The notes beneath the pieces were generated by a model that had not been told where the DNA came from, ran no database searches, and was given only the letters and a program-made list of their open reading frames with translations. The position numbers and the translations under genes are program-made. A DNA stretch of 64,000 bases. It comes from Brachybacterium ginsengisoli. Its GTDB lineage: Bacteria; Actinomycetota; Actinomycetes; Actinomycetales; Dermabacteraceae. Positions 1-7,659 of the stretch are shown here, in pieces (position 1 is the stretch's first letter; the number at the start of each line of letters is the position of its first letter). The stretch covers positions 682,001 through 746,000 of the forward strand of contig NZ_CP023564.1 of the NCBI RefSeq assembly GCF_002407065.1, given 5' to 3'.

Positions 1-1997
1 AGCGCGCCGGAGACCAGCACCGTGCGGTGGCCCGCGGCGCGGTGGCGCTCGATGGTCTCGAGCGCCTCCGGGCGGATGGAGGCGCGGATGCGGCGCCCGG
101 CCTCGCCCTGCATCAGAGCGCGGAGGTCCTGGCTGCGGAAGCCCTTGTAGCGGCGGTTGACCAGGCGGATCAGCTCCGAGCGGTCACGCTGGTCGGCGCG
201 GAGGTAGCCGGGCACCGCGGCGAGCAGGCCGCCGATCTCGGCGGGCCAGGTGCGGCGCGGCTTCGTGGCACGGACCACCGAGAAGTACTGCTGGACGATG
301 TTCGTGGCCAGCACGGTGCCGTCGAGGTCGAAGACGGCCAGGGAGTCGGGGGACTCCTTGAGCGCGCGGGCAGGGCGCGAGGCGCGCTTGTTCTGCGCGG
401 ACTTCGCCCGCGAGTACGCCTTGGTGAGCTCGGTGACCGCCGGGAGGTGCTGGTCCTGGAAGTAGTCCTTCCAGACCAGGCCCTCGATGTCGAAGTCGTG
501 GGTGGCCAGGAACTCCGGCGACAGCTCCTCGCGCAGCGCGCGGGTGTTGGCGTCGTCGAAGACCATCTCGGTCTTCGTGTAGTGGCGGTAGAGCTCGATG
601 TACTTGCGCAGCATCGTCAGCCCCGAGGTGGCCTTGTGCAGGCCGGAGGTCCACTCGCGGGTGCGCTTGGTGGCGGGCAGGTAGGCGACCGCGGCGGAGC
701 CCAGCTTCGCCGAGAGCTCCTTGGCGCGGAACCGCTGCTCGACCATCTCCACGGCGGGGAAGGACCACTCGGGCACCTGGATCGGCCGGCCCTTGTCGTC
801 CTCCAGCGGGTGCGCCACGAAGTACTCGCGCACCGCCGTGACCATCTCGTGGAAGGGCAGCGGGTTGGAGGCGCCGGAGACCACCTGGTAGTAGGCGTCG
901 TCACCGCGGCGGGAGACCTCCTGGGTGGCCAGCGCGACGATCACGTTGACGACGTGGTCCACCGGGATGACGTCGAGGATCGAGTCGGCCAGGCCCGGGA
1001 ACTCGGGAAGCATGCCGCGGCCGTAGGCCATGATCAGCGGGTCGGCGACCTTGTAGCCGTCGATCCAGCCCGGGTAGGGCTTCGTCACGGCGGACTCGAT
1101 GATGGAGGGCCGCACGAAGGAGACGCGGTGGCCGTTGCCGGCCCACAGCTCCTCGGCGACCTGCTCGGCCATCGCCTTGGTGAAGGTGTAGATGTCGGTC
1201 CAGCCGACGGACTGCGCGCGGGTGCGGCCGAAGTCGATCAGGCGATCGTCGACCCACTCGCGACGGGAGTCCTCGGAGGCGGTGGCGACGGACTTGGGGC
1301 CCATGCGGCCCACGCGCACCTTCGCGGCGCGGATCTGGGAGCGCAGGGTCTCGGGCCGGCGCGACTCGGCCTCGACACGGGCGCGGGCGGCGAGCGCGGC
1401 CTCGTACTCGGCGCGCCAGTCGACGTCGGCCTGGAGGGAGCCCTCCTGGCGCAGACCCTTGGAGATGCCGCCGACATAGGCGGTGGAGACGTGGATGACG
1501 TGCGGGTCCTGGCCGGAGGCGAGCAGGGCCTCGTAGAGGTTCCGCGCTCCGCCGACGTTGGTGCGGAAGGCCTCGTCGATCGGCGGGTCGAAGGACACCG
1601 AGGACGCGGAGTGGATCACGACGTCGACGGGGTCGGTGATCGCGGGCATGTCGGTGAGGTCGCCCTCGAGCACCCCCACGCGAGTGTCGAAGATCTGCTT
1701 CAGGCGGGCCTTGCCGTCGACCGGCTCCCCGCCCTCCTCGGACTCCGCGGCGCTGATCAGATCGGCCCAGGAGGAGAAGACGGGCTTGCGCAGCAGCTGC
1801 TCGAGGCGCTTGCGCCCGGTGACCGAGCCCTTGGGGCGCACCACGGCGGTGACGTGGACGTCCTCGGTGCTCTCCAGGAGCGATCGCAGCACGGCCTGGC
1901 CCAGGAACCCGGTCACGCCGGTCAGAAGGATCCGACGGCCCCCGCTGGTCGAGCCGCCGGCGGCGGGCTGAACGGCGGGCGAGGTGCTGTGCGTCAT
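1..1997 (-). CDS. Fatty acyl-CoA reductase-like / HAD-IB phosphatase fusion (3' end outside window)
   Basis: About 665 codons are visible; the C-terminus lies beyond position 1. The N-terminal half is an extended SDR/NAD-binding-4 reductase: dinucleotide motif TGVTGFLG at residues 26-33 and a catalytic YTFTK (YxxxK) near residue 270, with the helical C-terminal region typical of fatty acyl-CoA reductases. A HAD-IB phosphatase follows, with motif I FDLDGTV near residue 555 and a motif II-like VLVSGA at the window edge. The family reduces acyl-CoA to fatty alcohol; the HAD part resembles SerB/PlsC-linked phosphatases. It is divergent from the SDR, acyltransferase and alkyl-DHAP synthase genes, which suggests fatty alcohol supply for ether lipids (inference). 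A third domain, such as an acyltransferase, could follow outside the window. The ATG at 1997 is the first in-frame start. Confidence -1.
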   Translation of the reverse strand, partial: MTHSTSPAVQPAAGGSTSGGRRILLTGVTGFLGQAVLRSLLESTEDVHVTAVVRPKGSVTGRKRLEQLLRKPVFSSWADLISAAESEEGGEPVDGKARLKQIFDTRVGVLEGDLTDMPAITDPVDVVIHSASSVSFDPPIDEAFRTNVGGARNLYEALLASGQDPHVIHVSTAYVGGISKGLRQEGSLQADVDWRAEYEAALAARARVEAESRRPETLRSQIRAAKVRVGRMGPKSVATASEDSRREWVDDRLIDFGRTRAQSVGWTDIYTFTKAMAEQVAEELWAGNGHRVSFVRPSIIESAVTKPYPGWIDGYKVADPLIMAYGRGMLPEFPGLADSILDVIPVDHVVNVIVALATQEVSRRGDDAYYQVVSGASNPLPFHEMVTAVREYFVAHPLEDDKGRPIQVPEWSFPAVEMVEQRFRAKELSAKLGSAAVAYLPATKRTREWTSGLHKATSGLTMLRKYIELYRHYTKTEMVFDDANTRALREELSPEFLATHDFDIEGLVWKDYFQDQHLPAVTELTKAYSRAKSAQNKRASRPARALKESPDSLAVFDLDGTVLATNIVQQYFSVVRATKPRRTWPAEIGGLLAAVPGYLRADQRDRSELIRLVNRRYKGFRSQDLRALMQGEAGRRIRASIRPEALETIERHRAAGHRTVLVSGA

Positions 1998-2149
1998 GGG
2001 ATCCTCTGTGGACGGGTACGGCGGGGTGCTCTGGGCGGCTCGCAGGCGCGCGATCCGGGGACGGGCCGACGGTGCGCGAGGCCCTGCGCGCTTCCCACCA
2101 GGGAGCTTCTCCGCGCTGGTCAGGGCGTCGCTAGTGTATCGTAGCCGCC

Positions 2150-2926
2150 ATGCATAGGGCCCTGATCACCGGCGGCACTGCAGGAATCGGGGCCGCCTTC
2201 GCCAGAGCGTTCGCGGGCCGTGGGACGGCCCTCGTGCTGGTCGCGCGGGATGCCGATCGCCTCGCCGAGTCCGCCGCGCAGCTGCGTCGCGAGTTCGGAG
2301 TCGAGGTCGAGACCCTCGCCGCCGACCTCTCCGATCGCGATGCGCAGCAGCGCGTCGCCGACCGTCTCGCGACCTCCGACGCGCCCGTCGACGTCCTCGT
2401 CAACAACGCCGGGTTCTCCGTGCGATCGAGCCTGCTCGACGAGGACATCTCCCAGCATGACCTCGGCTTCGAGGTGATGATCCGCGCCGTGCTCAAGCTC
2501 GGCGGCGCGGCTGGCCGGGCGATGAGCGAGCGCGGGCACGGCTGGATCATCAACGTGGGATCCGTCTCGGCGCTGGTGACCCAGAACAACTACTCCGCGA
2601 TCAAGGCCTGGGTGGGCAACTACTCCGAGTCCCTGGGCGTGCAGCTCTCCAGCACGGGCGTGCAGGTGACGGCGCTGATGCCGGGCTGGGTGCGCACCGA
2701 GTTCCACTCGCGTGCCGGCATCAAGGGCTCCTCCATCCCCGGTCCCCTCTGGTTGGATGCAGAGCGCCTCGTCGAGGACTGCCTGCGCGACGTGGCCCGC
2801 GGCAAGCCGGTCTCCATCCCCTCGACCCGGTGGAAGCTGATCGCGGCGGTGCTGCGCACCACGCCGCGCGGTCTTGTCGCCCGGCTGAGCGCGCTGCTCA
2901 GCCATCGTCGCAACCGGGAGAAGTGA
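2150..2926 (+). CDS. Short-chain dehydrogenase/reductase
   Basis: A classical SDR of 258 aa. The NADP-binding motif TGGTAGIG is at residues 7-14, NNAG at 85-88, the catalytic Ser around 138-140, and the YSAIK (YxxxK) pair at Y148/K152. It is soluble with no signal peptide and resembles DltE/YqjQ-type SDRs. It starts the plus-strand run SDR, acyltransferase, alkyl-DHAP synthase, with only 4 bp to the next gene. By analogy to ether-lipid synthesis it is a candidate acyl/alkyl-DHAP reductase; the sequence alone does not fix the substrate. The start is the ATG at 2150. Confidence -1.
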   Translation: MHRALITGGTAGIGAAFARAFAGRGTALVLVARDADRLAESAAQLRREFGVEVETLAADLSDRDAQQRVADRLATSDAPVDVLVNNAGFSVRSSLLDEDISQHDLGFEVMIRAVLKLGGAAGRAMSERGHGWIINVGSVSALVTQNNYSAIKAWVGNYSESLGVQLSSTGVQVTALMPGWVRTEFHSRAGIKGSSIPGPLWLDAERLVEDCLRDVARGKPVSIPSTRWKLIAAVLRTTPRGLVARLSALLSHRRNREK

Positions 2927-2930
2927 TCGC

Positions 2931-4010
2931 TTGACCTCGAAGGACATCCCGCAGACCCCCGAGCCCGAGGGGTCCGACGGCGTGGCCGGCGACCCGGGCG
3001 ATCTCGGCGGCGTCGGCCCCGGCGAGGCCATCGAGGCGCCGGAGCTCGAGGACGAGCAGGCGGAGCCCGGCTCGATCGCCCCCGCCGCGTCCGCTGCGTC
3101 CGCCGCGACGCCGCAGTCCCCGGATCAGGAGTCTCCCGATCGGGAGGCCGCCGCGACGGAGGATGCTGCGCCCGAGGGCGACGCCGCGGACTCCCCGGCC
3201 CCGGAGCGATCCGCCCGGACCGCGGGGGAGGACCTCCGTGAGAGGTCCAAGGCTCTGCTGGGGTCGCTGTCGGCCCGCTCCCGTGGCGAAGGCTGGGAGC
3301 GCCCCGAGGGGGAGCTGGCCAAGTACCGCTCCCGCTGGCGGGCGGCGGTGCGGTTCGTCCTGCAGCGCGGCTTCTTCGGCGCGGTGGTCGCCTCGAACCT
3401 CACCACCTCCCGCGAGGTGCACCGCCGGGTGCGCACCGTGCGGGGACCGTTCGTGCTGGTCGCGAACCACTCCAGCCATATCGACGCCCCCATGCTGGCG
3501 CGCTGCCTGCCCTGGGCCCAGGCGCGGTTCCTCTCCACCGGCGTCGCGGCGGACTACTTCTTCACCGTCTGGTACCGCCGGCTGTTCGTGCGCCTGCTGT
3601 TCAACGCCTTCCCGATCGACCGCGGCGGCTCCCGCAGGCACTCCGGCACCTCGCGCAAGCTGCTGCGCTCCGGTGTGCCGATCCTCGTCTTCCCCGAGGG
3701 GACCCGCCAGCTGGACGGCGTGCTCGCCGACTTCAAGCCCGGCGGCGCGGCGCTCGCGATCAGTGTGGGTGTGCCCGTCATCCCCGCCGCGATCATCGGC
3801 GCCCACGAGGCGATGCCCAAGGGGCGCAGCTGGCCGAAGCCAGGCCGCCCGCCCGTGCGCGTCGTCTTCGGCGAGCCGATGATCTCCGAGGTGGGCGAGA
3901 CCGCGGTCGAGTTCTCGACCCGGATCCACGCCCGCGTCAAAGACCTGTACGACGAGCATCGAGATGTGATCCTGGGCGATGCCGCCCGGGGCGAGGAGGG
4001 TTCCGCATGA
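2931..4010 (+). CDS. PlsC-type glycerolipid acyltransferase with acidic disordered N-terminus
   Basis: A protein of 359 aa starting at TTG 2931. Residues 1 to about 120 are low-complexity Glu/Asp/Ala/Pro; the catalytic domain follows. Acyltransferase block I is NHSSHID (H180, D185, the HxxxxD pair), a substrate loop lies around FPIDRGGS (227-234), and FPEGTR is at 254-259. These are the hallmarks of 1-acylglycerol-3-phosphate and DHAP acyltransferases. The stop overlaps the next start as ATGA, so it is translationally coupled to the alkyl-DHAP synthase homologue. That supports a role in making acyl-DHAP or in acylating the alkyl product (inference). A start inside the acidic region cannot be excluded. 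Confidence -1.
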   Translation: MTSKDIPQTPEPEGSDGVAGDPGDLGGVGPGEAIEAPELEDEQAEPGSIAPAASAASAATPQSPDQESPDREAAATEDAAPEGDAADSPAPERSARTAGEDLRERSKALLGSLSARSRGEGWERPEGELAKYRSRWRAAVRFVLQRGFFGAVVASNLTTSREVHRRVRTVRGPFVLVANHSSHIDAPMLARCLPWAQARFLSTGVAADYFFTVWYRRLFVRLLFNAFPIDRGGSRRHSGTSRKLLRSGVPILVFPEGTRQLDGVLADFKPGGAALAISVGVPVIPAAIIGAHEAMPKGRSWPKPGRPPVRVVFGEPMISEVGETAVEFSTRIHARVKDLYDEHRDVILGDAARGEEGSA

Positions 4011-5713
4011 GCGATCGGCTGAGCGCACGCGAGGTCAAGCGGCACAAGTGGTGGGGCTGGGGCCTGGACGACGTCACCTTCCGCTACGACAACAAGCCGG
4101 CCTTCCCGGCCCTGGCGAAGAACAAGGTGGGCGTCGACCTCGACTCGAAGCAGCCGGTCGAGCCGGACCTGTCGGACCTCGAGGTGCCCGCCTCGCAGCT
4201 CCCCGCCGCGGTGCGCGCCCTGCTGGTGGACGTGGTGGGCGAGGAGAACGTGCTCGACGACGACGAGTACCGCGTCGTCCACTCCTTCGGCCGCTCCCTG
4301 CCGGACCTGTTCCGGGTGCGGGGCGGGCACTTCGACCGCCTGGTCGACGCGATCGTGTACCCCGTCTCCGAGGCCGAGGTCGCCGCGATCCTGCGCGTGG
4401 TCCTCGAGCAGGACCTGGTGCTGATCCCCTACGGCGGCGGCTCCTGCATCTCCGGCTCCGTCACCCCCGACGCGGCCGAACAGCGTCCGATCCTCACCAT
4501 GAACCTCGGCCGCATGCGCGAGGTGATCGAGATCGACGACACCGCGGGCCTGGCCCGGGTGGAGGCCGGCGTGTACGGTCCGGACCTCGAGGAGCAGCTC
4601 AACGCCCTGGGATGGACCGTCGGCCACTTCCCCGACTCCTTCACCTACTCCACCCTCGGCGGCTGGGCGGCGACCCGCTCCTCCGGGATGCAGTCGGACA
4701 AGTACGGCGACATCGAGGACATCGTGCGCGGGATGCGTCTGGTCCATCCCGAGGGCGTCGCGGTCACCAAGCCGATCCCTGGTCGTGATTCCGGCCCGAG
4801 CGTGCACGAGATGATCCTGGGCAGCGAGGGCCGCCTGGGCGTGATCACCGAGGCGACCGTGCAGGTGCACCGCCTCGCCCCGGTCCGCCAGGTCATCGCC
4901 TACATGTACCCCGACTGGGAGCACGGCATCCGCGGCATGCACGCGATCGCCCGCTCCACGGACGTGACCCCCACCTTCACCCGTCTCTCGGACGGGCCGG
5001 AGACCGAGTTCAGCCTGTCGATGGTCAAGGAGCCCAGCTCGACCAAGGGCAAGGTGGCCGCGAAGGTGCAGGACGGCCTGTTCGCGTACCTGCGCTCCAA
5101 GGGCTGGGACACCACCAACGAGATGTCGATCTCCTACGTCTGCTTCGAGGGCTCGAAGGAGTCCGTCGAGCAGCAGAAGGCGATCGTGAAGAAGATCGTG
5201 AAGAACGCCGGCGGCATCACCCTCGGCGCCGGCCCCGGGGCGATCTACGACCAGAAGAAGTTCGACACCCCGTACCTGCGGGACTTCCTGATGAACTACC
5301 AGGTCTTCGGCGACGTGTGCGACACGGGCGCGACCTGGTCGGACATCAACGAGGTCCACTCCACGGTCTACGACGCGTTCTACGCAGTCCAGGAGCAGCA
5401 GGGCCTGCCCGGCTTCATGTTCTGCCACATGTCGCACAGCTACCACGCCGGGGCCTGCCTCTACTTCACCTTCGCCTTCCCGTACTCCTCCGAGGAGCAG
5501 GCGCTCGACCAGTACTACGCGGCCAAGCGCGCGGTGCAGCAGGCCTTCGTGGACCTCGGCTCCACGGTCTCCCACCACCACGCCGTGGGCACGGAGCACC
5601 AGCCCTGGATCACCCAGGACATCGGTGAGGTCGGGACGCGCATGGTCCAGGGCCTGTTCGCCGCCAACGACCCGGGGCGGAACCTGAACCCCGGCAAGGT
5701 CACCACCCCCTGA
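4007..5713 (+). CDS. FAD-dependent alkyldihydroxyacetonephosphate synthase (AGPS-like)
   Basis: A protein of 568 aa with an N-terminal FAD_binding_4 domain and a C-terminal FAD-oxidase C domain. The FAD motif PYGGGSCISG is at 141-150. Regions strongly reminiscent of eukaryotic AGPS are GHFPDSFTYSTLGGW (about 206-220), a SGM..YGDIEDIV stretch just after, SHSYHAGACLYF, and the histidine-rich active-site SHHHAVG at 522-528. AGPS exchanges the acyl chain of acyl-DHAP for a fatty alcohol, forming the ether bond without net redox change. With a fatty acyl-CoA reductase, an SDR and an acyltransferase next door, this assignment is preferred over a generic lactate/glycolate oxidase. ATGA overlap with the upstream gene. 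Confidence -1.
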   Translation: MSDRLSAREVKRHKWWGWGLDDVTFRYDNKPAFPALAKNKVGVDLDSKQPVEPDLSDLEVPASQLPAAVRALLVDVVGEENVLDDDEYRVVHSFGRSLPDLFRVRGGHFDRLVDAIVYPVSEAEVAAILRVVLEQDLVLIPYGGGSCISGSVTPDAAEQRPILTMNLGRMREVIEIDDTAGLARVEAGVYGPDLEEQLNALGWTVGHFPDSFTYSTLGGWAATRSSGMQSDKYGDIEDIVRGMRLVHPEGVAVTKPIPGRDSGPSVHEMILGSEGRLGVITEATVQVHRLAPVRQVIAYMYPDWEHGIRGMHAIARSTDVTPTFTRLSDGPETEFSLSMVKEPSSTKGKVAAKVQDGLFAYLRSKGWDTTNEMSISYVCFEGSKESVEQQKAIVKKIVKNAGGITLGAGPGAIYDQKKFDTPYLRDFLMNYQVFGDVCDTGATWSDINEVHSTVYDAFYAVQEQQGLPGFMFCHMSHSYHAGACLYFTFAFPYSSEEQALDQYYAAKRAVQQAFVDLGSTVSHHHAVGTEHQPWITQDIGEVGTRMVQGLFAANDPGRNLNPGKVTTP

Positions 5714-5718
5714 GCGCC

Positions 5719-6312
5719 GTGACCAGCCGAGTCCTGGTGCTCCGCCACGGCGAGTCCACCGCGAACGTCGAGGGCCTGATCGTCTCCGTCCCCGGTCCTC
5801 GCGCCCTGACGGAGGTGGGCCTGACCCCGCTCGGCCGCGAGCAGGCGCGCCGGGCCGCGGCCCAGGGCCTCGCCCAGGGTCTGGGGCCGGGGACCGTGGT
5901 GATCTCGAGCGACTTCGCGCGGGCGCTGCAGACCGCCGAGGAGTTCGCCGCGGGGATCGGCGCCGCCGCGCCCCGCGTGGACGAGCGGCTGCGCGAGCGC
6001 AGCTTCGGCGGGTACGACGAGGGGCCCGCGAGCGCGTACGACGAGGTCTGGCGGGTCGACCGCGGGCGCGGCACCCACGAGGGCGGGGTCGAGCAGGTCG
6101 CGGCCGTCGCCGCGCGTGTGCTCGCCGTGCTCCGGGAGGCCGACGACCTCGCCAGCACGGCGCCGGTGGTGCTGGTCGCCCACGGCGACGTCCTGCAGAT
6201 CGCGCTCGCGCTCGGCGCCGGGGCCGACCCGCACGAGCACCGCGACGTGCCGCACCTCGGCAACGCCGAGCTGCGGGAGATCGGCGCGGGTCGGGACGCC
6301 GCCGGCTCATGA
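5719..6312 (+). CDS. Histidine phosphatase family protein
   Basis: A protein of 197 aa from GTG 5719. The phosphoglycerate-mutase-like fold is shown by LRHGEST (catalytic His10), a second arginine in SSDFARALQTAEE, the acid-containing RSFGGYDEG, and the second catalytic histidine in VAHGDVLQ (about H155). Such enzymes dephosphorylate small metabolites; the substrate is not readable. It lies 5 bp after the alkyl-DHAP synthase gene and may be cotranscribed with it, so a role on a phosphorylated lipid intermediate is possible but unproven. Its stop overlaps the next gene by ATGA. Confidence -1.
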   Translation: MTSRVLVLRHGESTANVEGLIVSVPGPRALTEVGLTPLGREQARRAAAQGLAQGLGPGTVVISSDFARALQTAEEFAAGIGAAAPRVDERLRERSFGGYDEGPASAYDEVWRVDRGRGTHEGGVEQVAAVAARVLAVLREADDLASTAPVVLVAHGDVLQIALALGAGADPHEHRDVPHLGNAELREIGAGRDAAGS

Positions 6313-6698
6313 GCCCTGCACCGCCCGGAGGCACAGAGATCACTGTCGCCGGGGACCTGTGCACAGTGCGCGCGCTCGTCGAGGCGTTCTTCACCGAACG
6401 CGGCTGGAGCGTTCACGAGCGCGACCGTGAGCGCTTCACGATCGAGACCGGCAGCGTGCGGCGGTCGGTGCTGATGGGGGCCTTCGCCGGGTCGCGCTTC
6501 CGGCTGAGCGCCACGATCTCGCTGCGTGAGGTGCCGGGGGAGGTCGGGGTGCGCTACGTCTGGGGTGCCGACGCTGGAGCGCATCTCGGAGGGATCGTCG
6601 GCCGCTCCCGGTCGGCCCGTGCACATCTCGCGACCGCAGCGGCGCTCATCGAGCATCTGGGAGCCGACGGGCGCGCCGTGCGCTCGCGCCCGCTCTGA
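6309..6698 (+). CDS. Hypothetical protein
   Basis: A 129-aa protein not recognised at family level. It is soluble with no signal peptide or membrane segment, and alternates predicted strands and helices (for example VRALVEAFFTERGW, then RFRLSATISLRE). It overlaps the histidine phosphatase by ATGA, so it is the last gene of the lipid-locus run. Codon use matches its neighbours, so it is probably a real gene, but no function can be offered. Confidence -1.
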   Translation: MSPAPPGGTEITVAGDLCTVRALVEAFFTERGWSVHERDRERFTIETGSVRRSVLMGAFAGSRFRLSATISLREVPGEVGVRYVWGADAGAHLGGIVGRSRSARAHLATAAALIEHLGADGRAVRSRPL

Positions 6699-6796
6699 CC
6701 CGAGCCGTCGCAGACAGCGCGGAGAGGCTCCCTCGCCGTTGAAGGAGCCCTGCGTGAACCATAGCGCCGACGCCATGAGAATCACATCACATCCGG

Positions 6797-6810
6797 GTCA
6801 CGGTTGTGAC
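6797..6810. promoter_or_regulatory. Inverted repeat GTCAC-N4-GTGAC upstream of thuA
   Basis: A perfect 5-bp inverted repeat with a 4-bp spacer sits in the 187-bp gap before thuA. It is about 14 bp upstream of a TAGGAT hexamer (6824-6829) that could be a -10 element, so a bound regulator would cover the -35 region. It is a candidate operator for the ThuA/dehydrogenase/GNAT operon. The cognate regulator is not in the window. Confidence -1.
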
Positions 6811-6885
6811 GCCGGTCGCGTCCTAGGATGGTCCGACCGCCTTCCGAGACGGACCGAGAACCTCAGCGACAGGATGAAGGACATC

Positions 6886-7659
6886 ATGACTTTGCGCATC
6901 GCCGTCTTCGGCGAGAACCGGCACGAGAAGGTCGACCCCACCGTGCAGGCGATCTATCCCGAGGGGATGCACACCGTGATCGCGGAGGCGCTGCGCTCCC
7001 TGCTCGCGGCTGACGGGGTGGACGCCGAGGTGCGCGTCGCCCTGCTCGACGACATCGAGGAGTCGCTCTCCGAGGAGGCGCTCGCCGAGACCGACGTGCT
7101 CACCTGGTGGGGCCACATGGCGCACGAGGACGTGCCCGACGAGGTCGTCGAGCGCGTGGTGCGTCGCGTCCACGAGGGCATGGGCCTGATCCCGCTGCAC
7201 TCGGCCCACTACTCCAAGGTCTTCAAGGCCCTGATGGGCACCACCTGCAACCTGCTGTGGCGCAACGAGGGCGAGGAGGAGCGGGTCTGGACCGTCAACG
7301 GCTCCCATCCCATCGCCCGCGGCATCCCGCACCCGATCGTCATCCCGGCCCAGGAGATGTACGGCGAGATGTTCGACATCCCCGCCCCCGACGAGCTGGT
7401 GTTCGTCTCCTCCTTCGCCGGCGGAGAGGTGTTCCGCTCCGGCGCCGTGTTCCGGCGCGGCAAGGGCAAGGTCTTCTATTTCAGCCCCGGCGACCAGGAG
7501 TACCCCGTCTACCACCAGGCGGAGATCCAGCGGGTCCTCGCCAACGCGGTCCAGTGGGCTCGTCCCGAGGAGCGCGAGAGCGCGCCGGTGAAGATCGCCA
7601 ACGCCCCGCGCGACTGGTTCCGCGGCGAGGGGCCGGACGGAGTCTCGCGTGTCATCTGA
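6886..7659 (+). CDS. thuA: ThuA-domain protein (trehalose-utilisation type)
   Basis: A protein of 257 aa from ATG 6886, preceded by GAAGGA at 4-bp spacing; an in-frame ATG at 6874 is possible. It has the glutamine-amidotransferase-like ThuA fold: the N-terminal strand RIAVFGENRHE, then VLTWWGHMAHED, GLIPLHSAHYSK and GKVFYFSPGDQEYPVYH. ThuA proteins occur with ThuB-type dehydrogenases in disaccharide keto-sugar metabolism, but the exact reaction is poorly defined. It overlaps the next gene by 11 bp, which encodes a Gfo/Idh/MocA dehydrogenase, the usual ThuA partner. Confidence -1.
   Translation: MTLRIAVFGENRHEKVDPTVQAIYPEGMHTVIAEALRSLLAADGVDAEVRVALLDDIEESLSEEALAETDVLTWWGHMAHEDVPDEVVERVVRRVHEGMGLIPLHSAHYSKVFKALMGTTCNLLWRNEGEEERVWTVNGSHPIARGIPHPIVIPAQEMYGEMFDIPAPDELVFVSSFAGGEVFRSGAVFRRGKGKVFYFSPGDQEYPVYHQAEIQRVLANAVQWARPEERESAPVKIANAPRDWFRGEGPDGVSRVI

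Noticed and set aside
27-2144. Long plus-strand open frame (about 700 codons) opposite the reductase/HAD gene
   Set aside because: Its translation is Gly/Arg/Leu-rich without domains; it is the antisense shadow of a real minus-strand gene in high-GC DNA.
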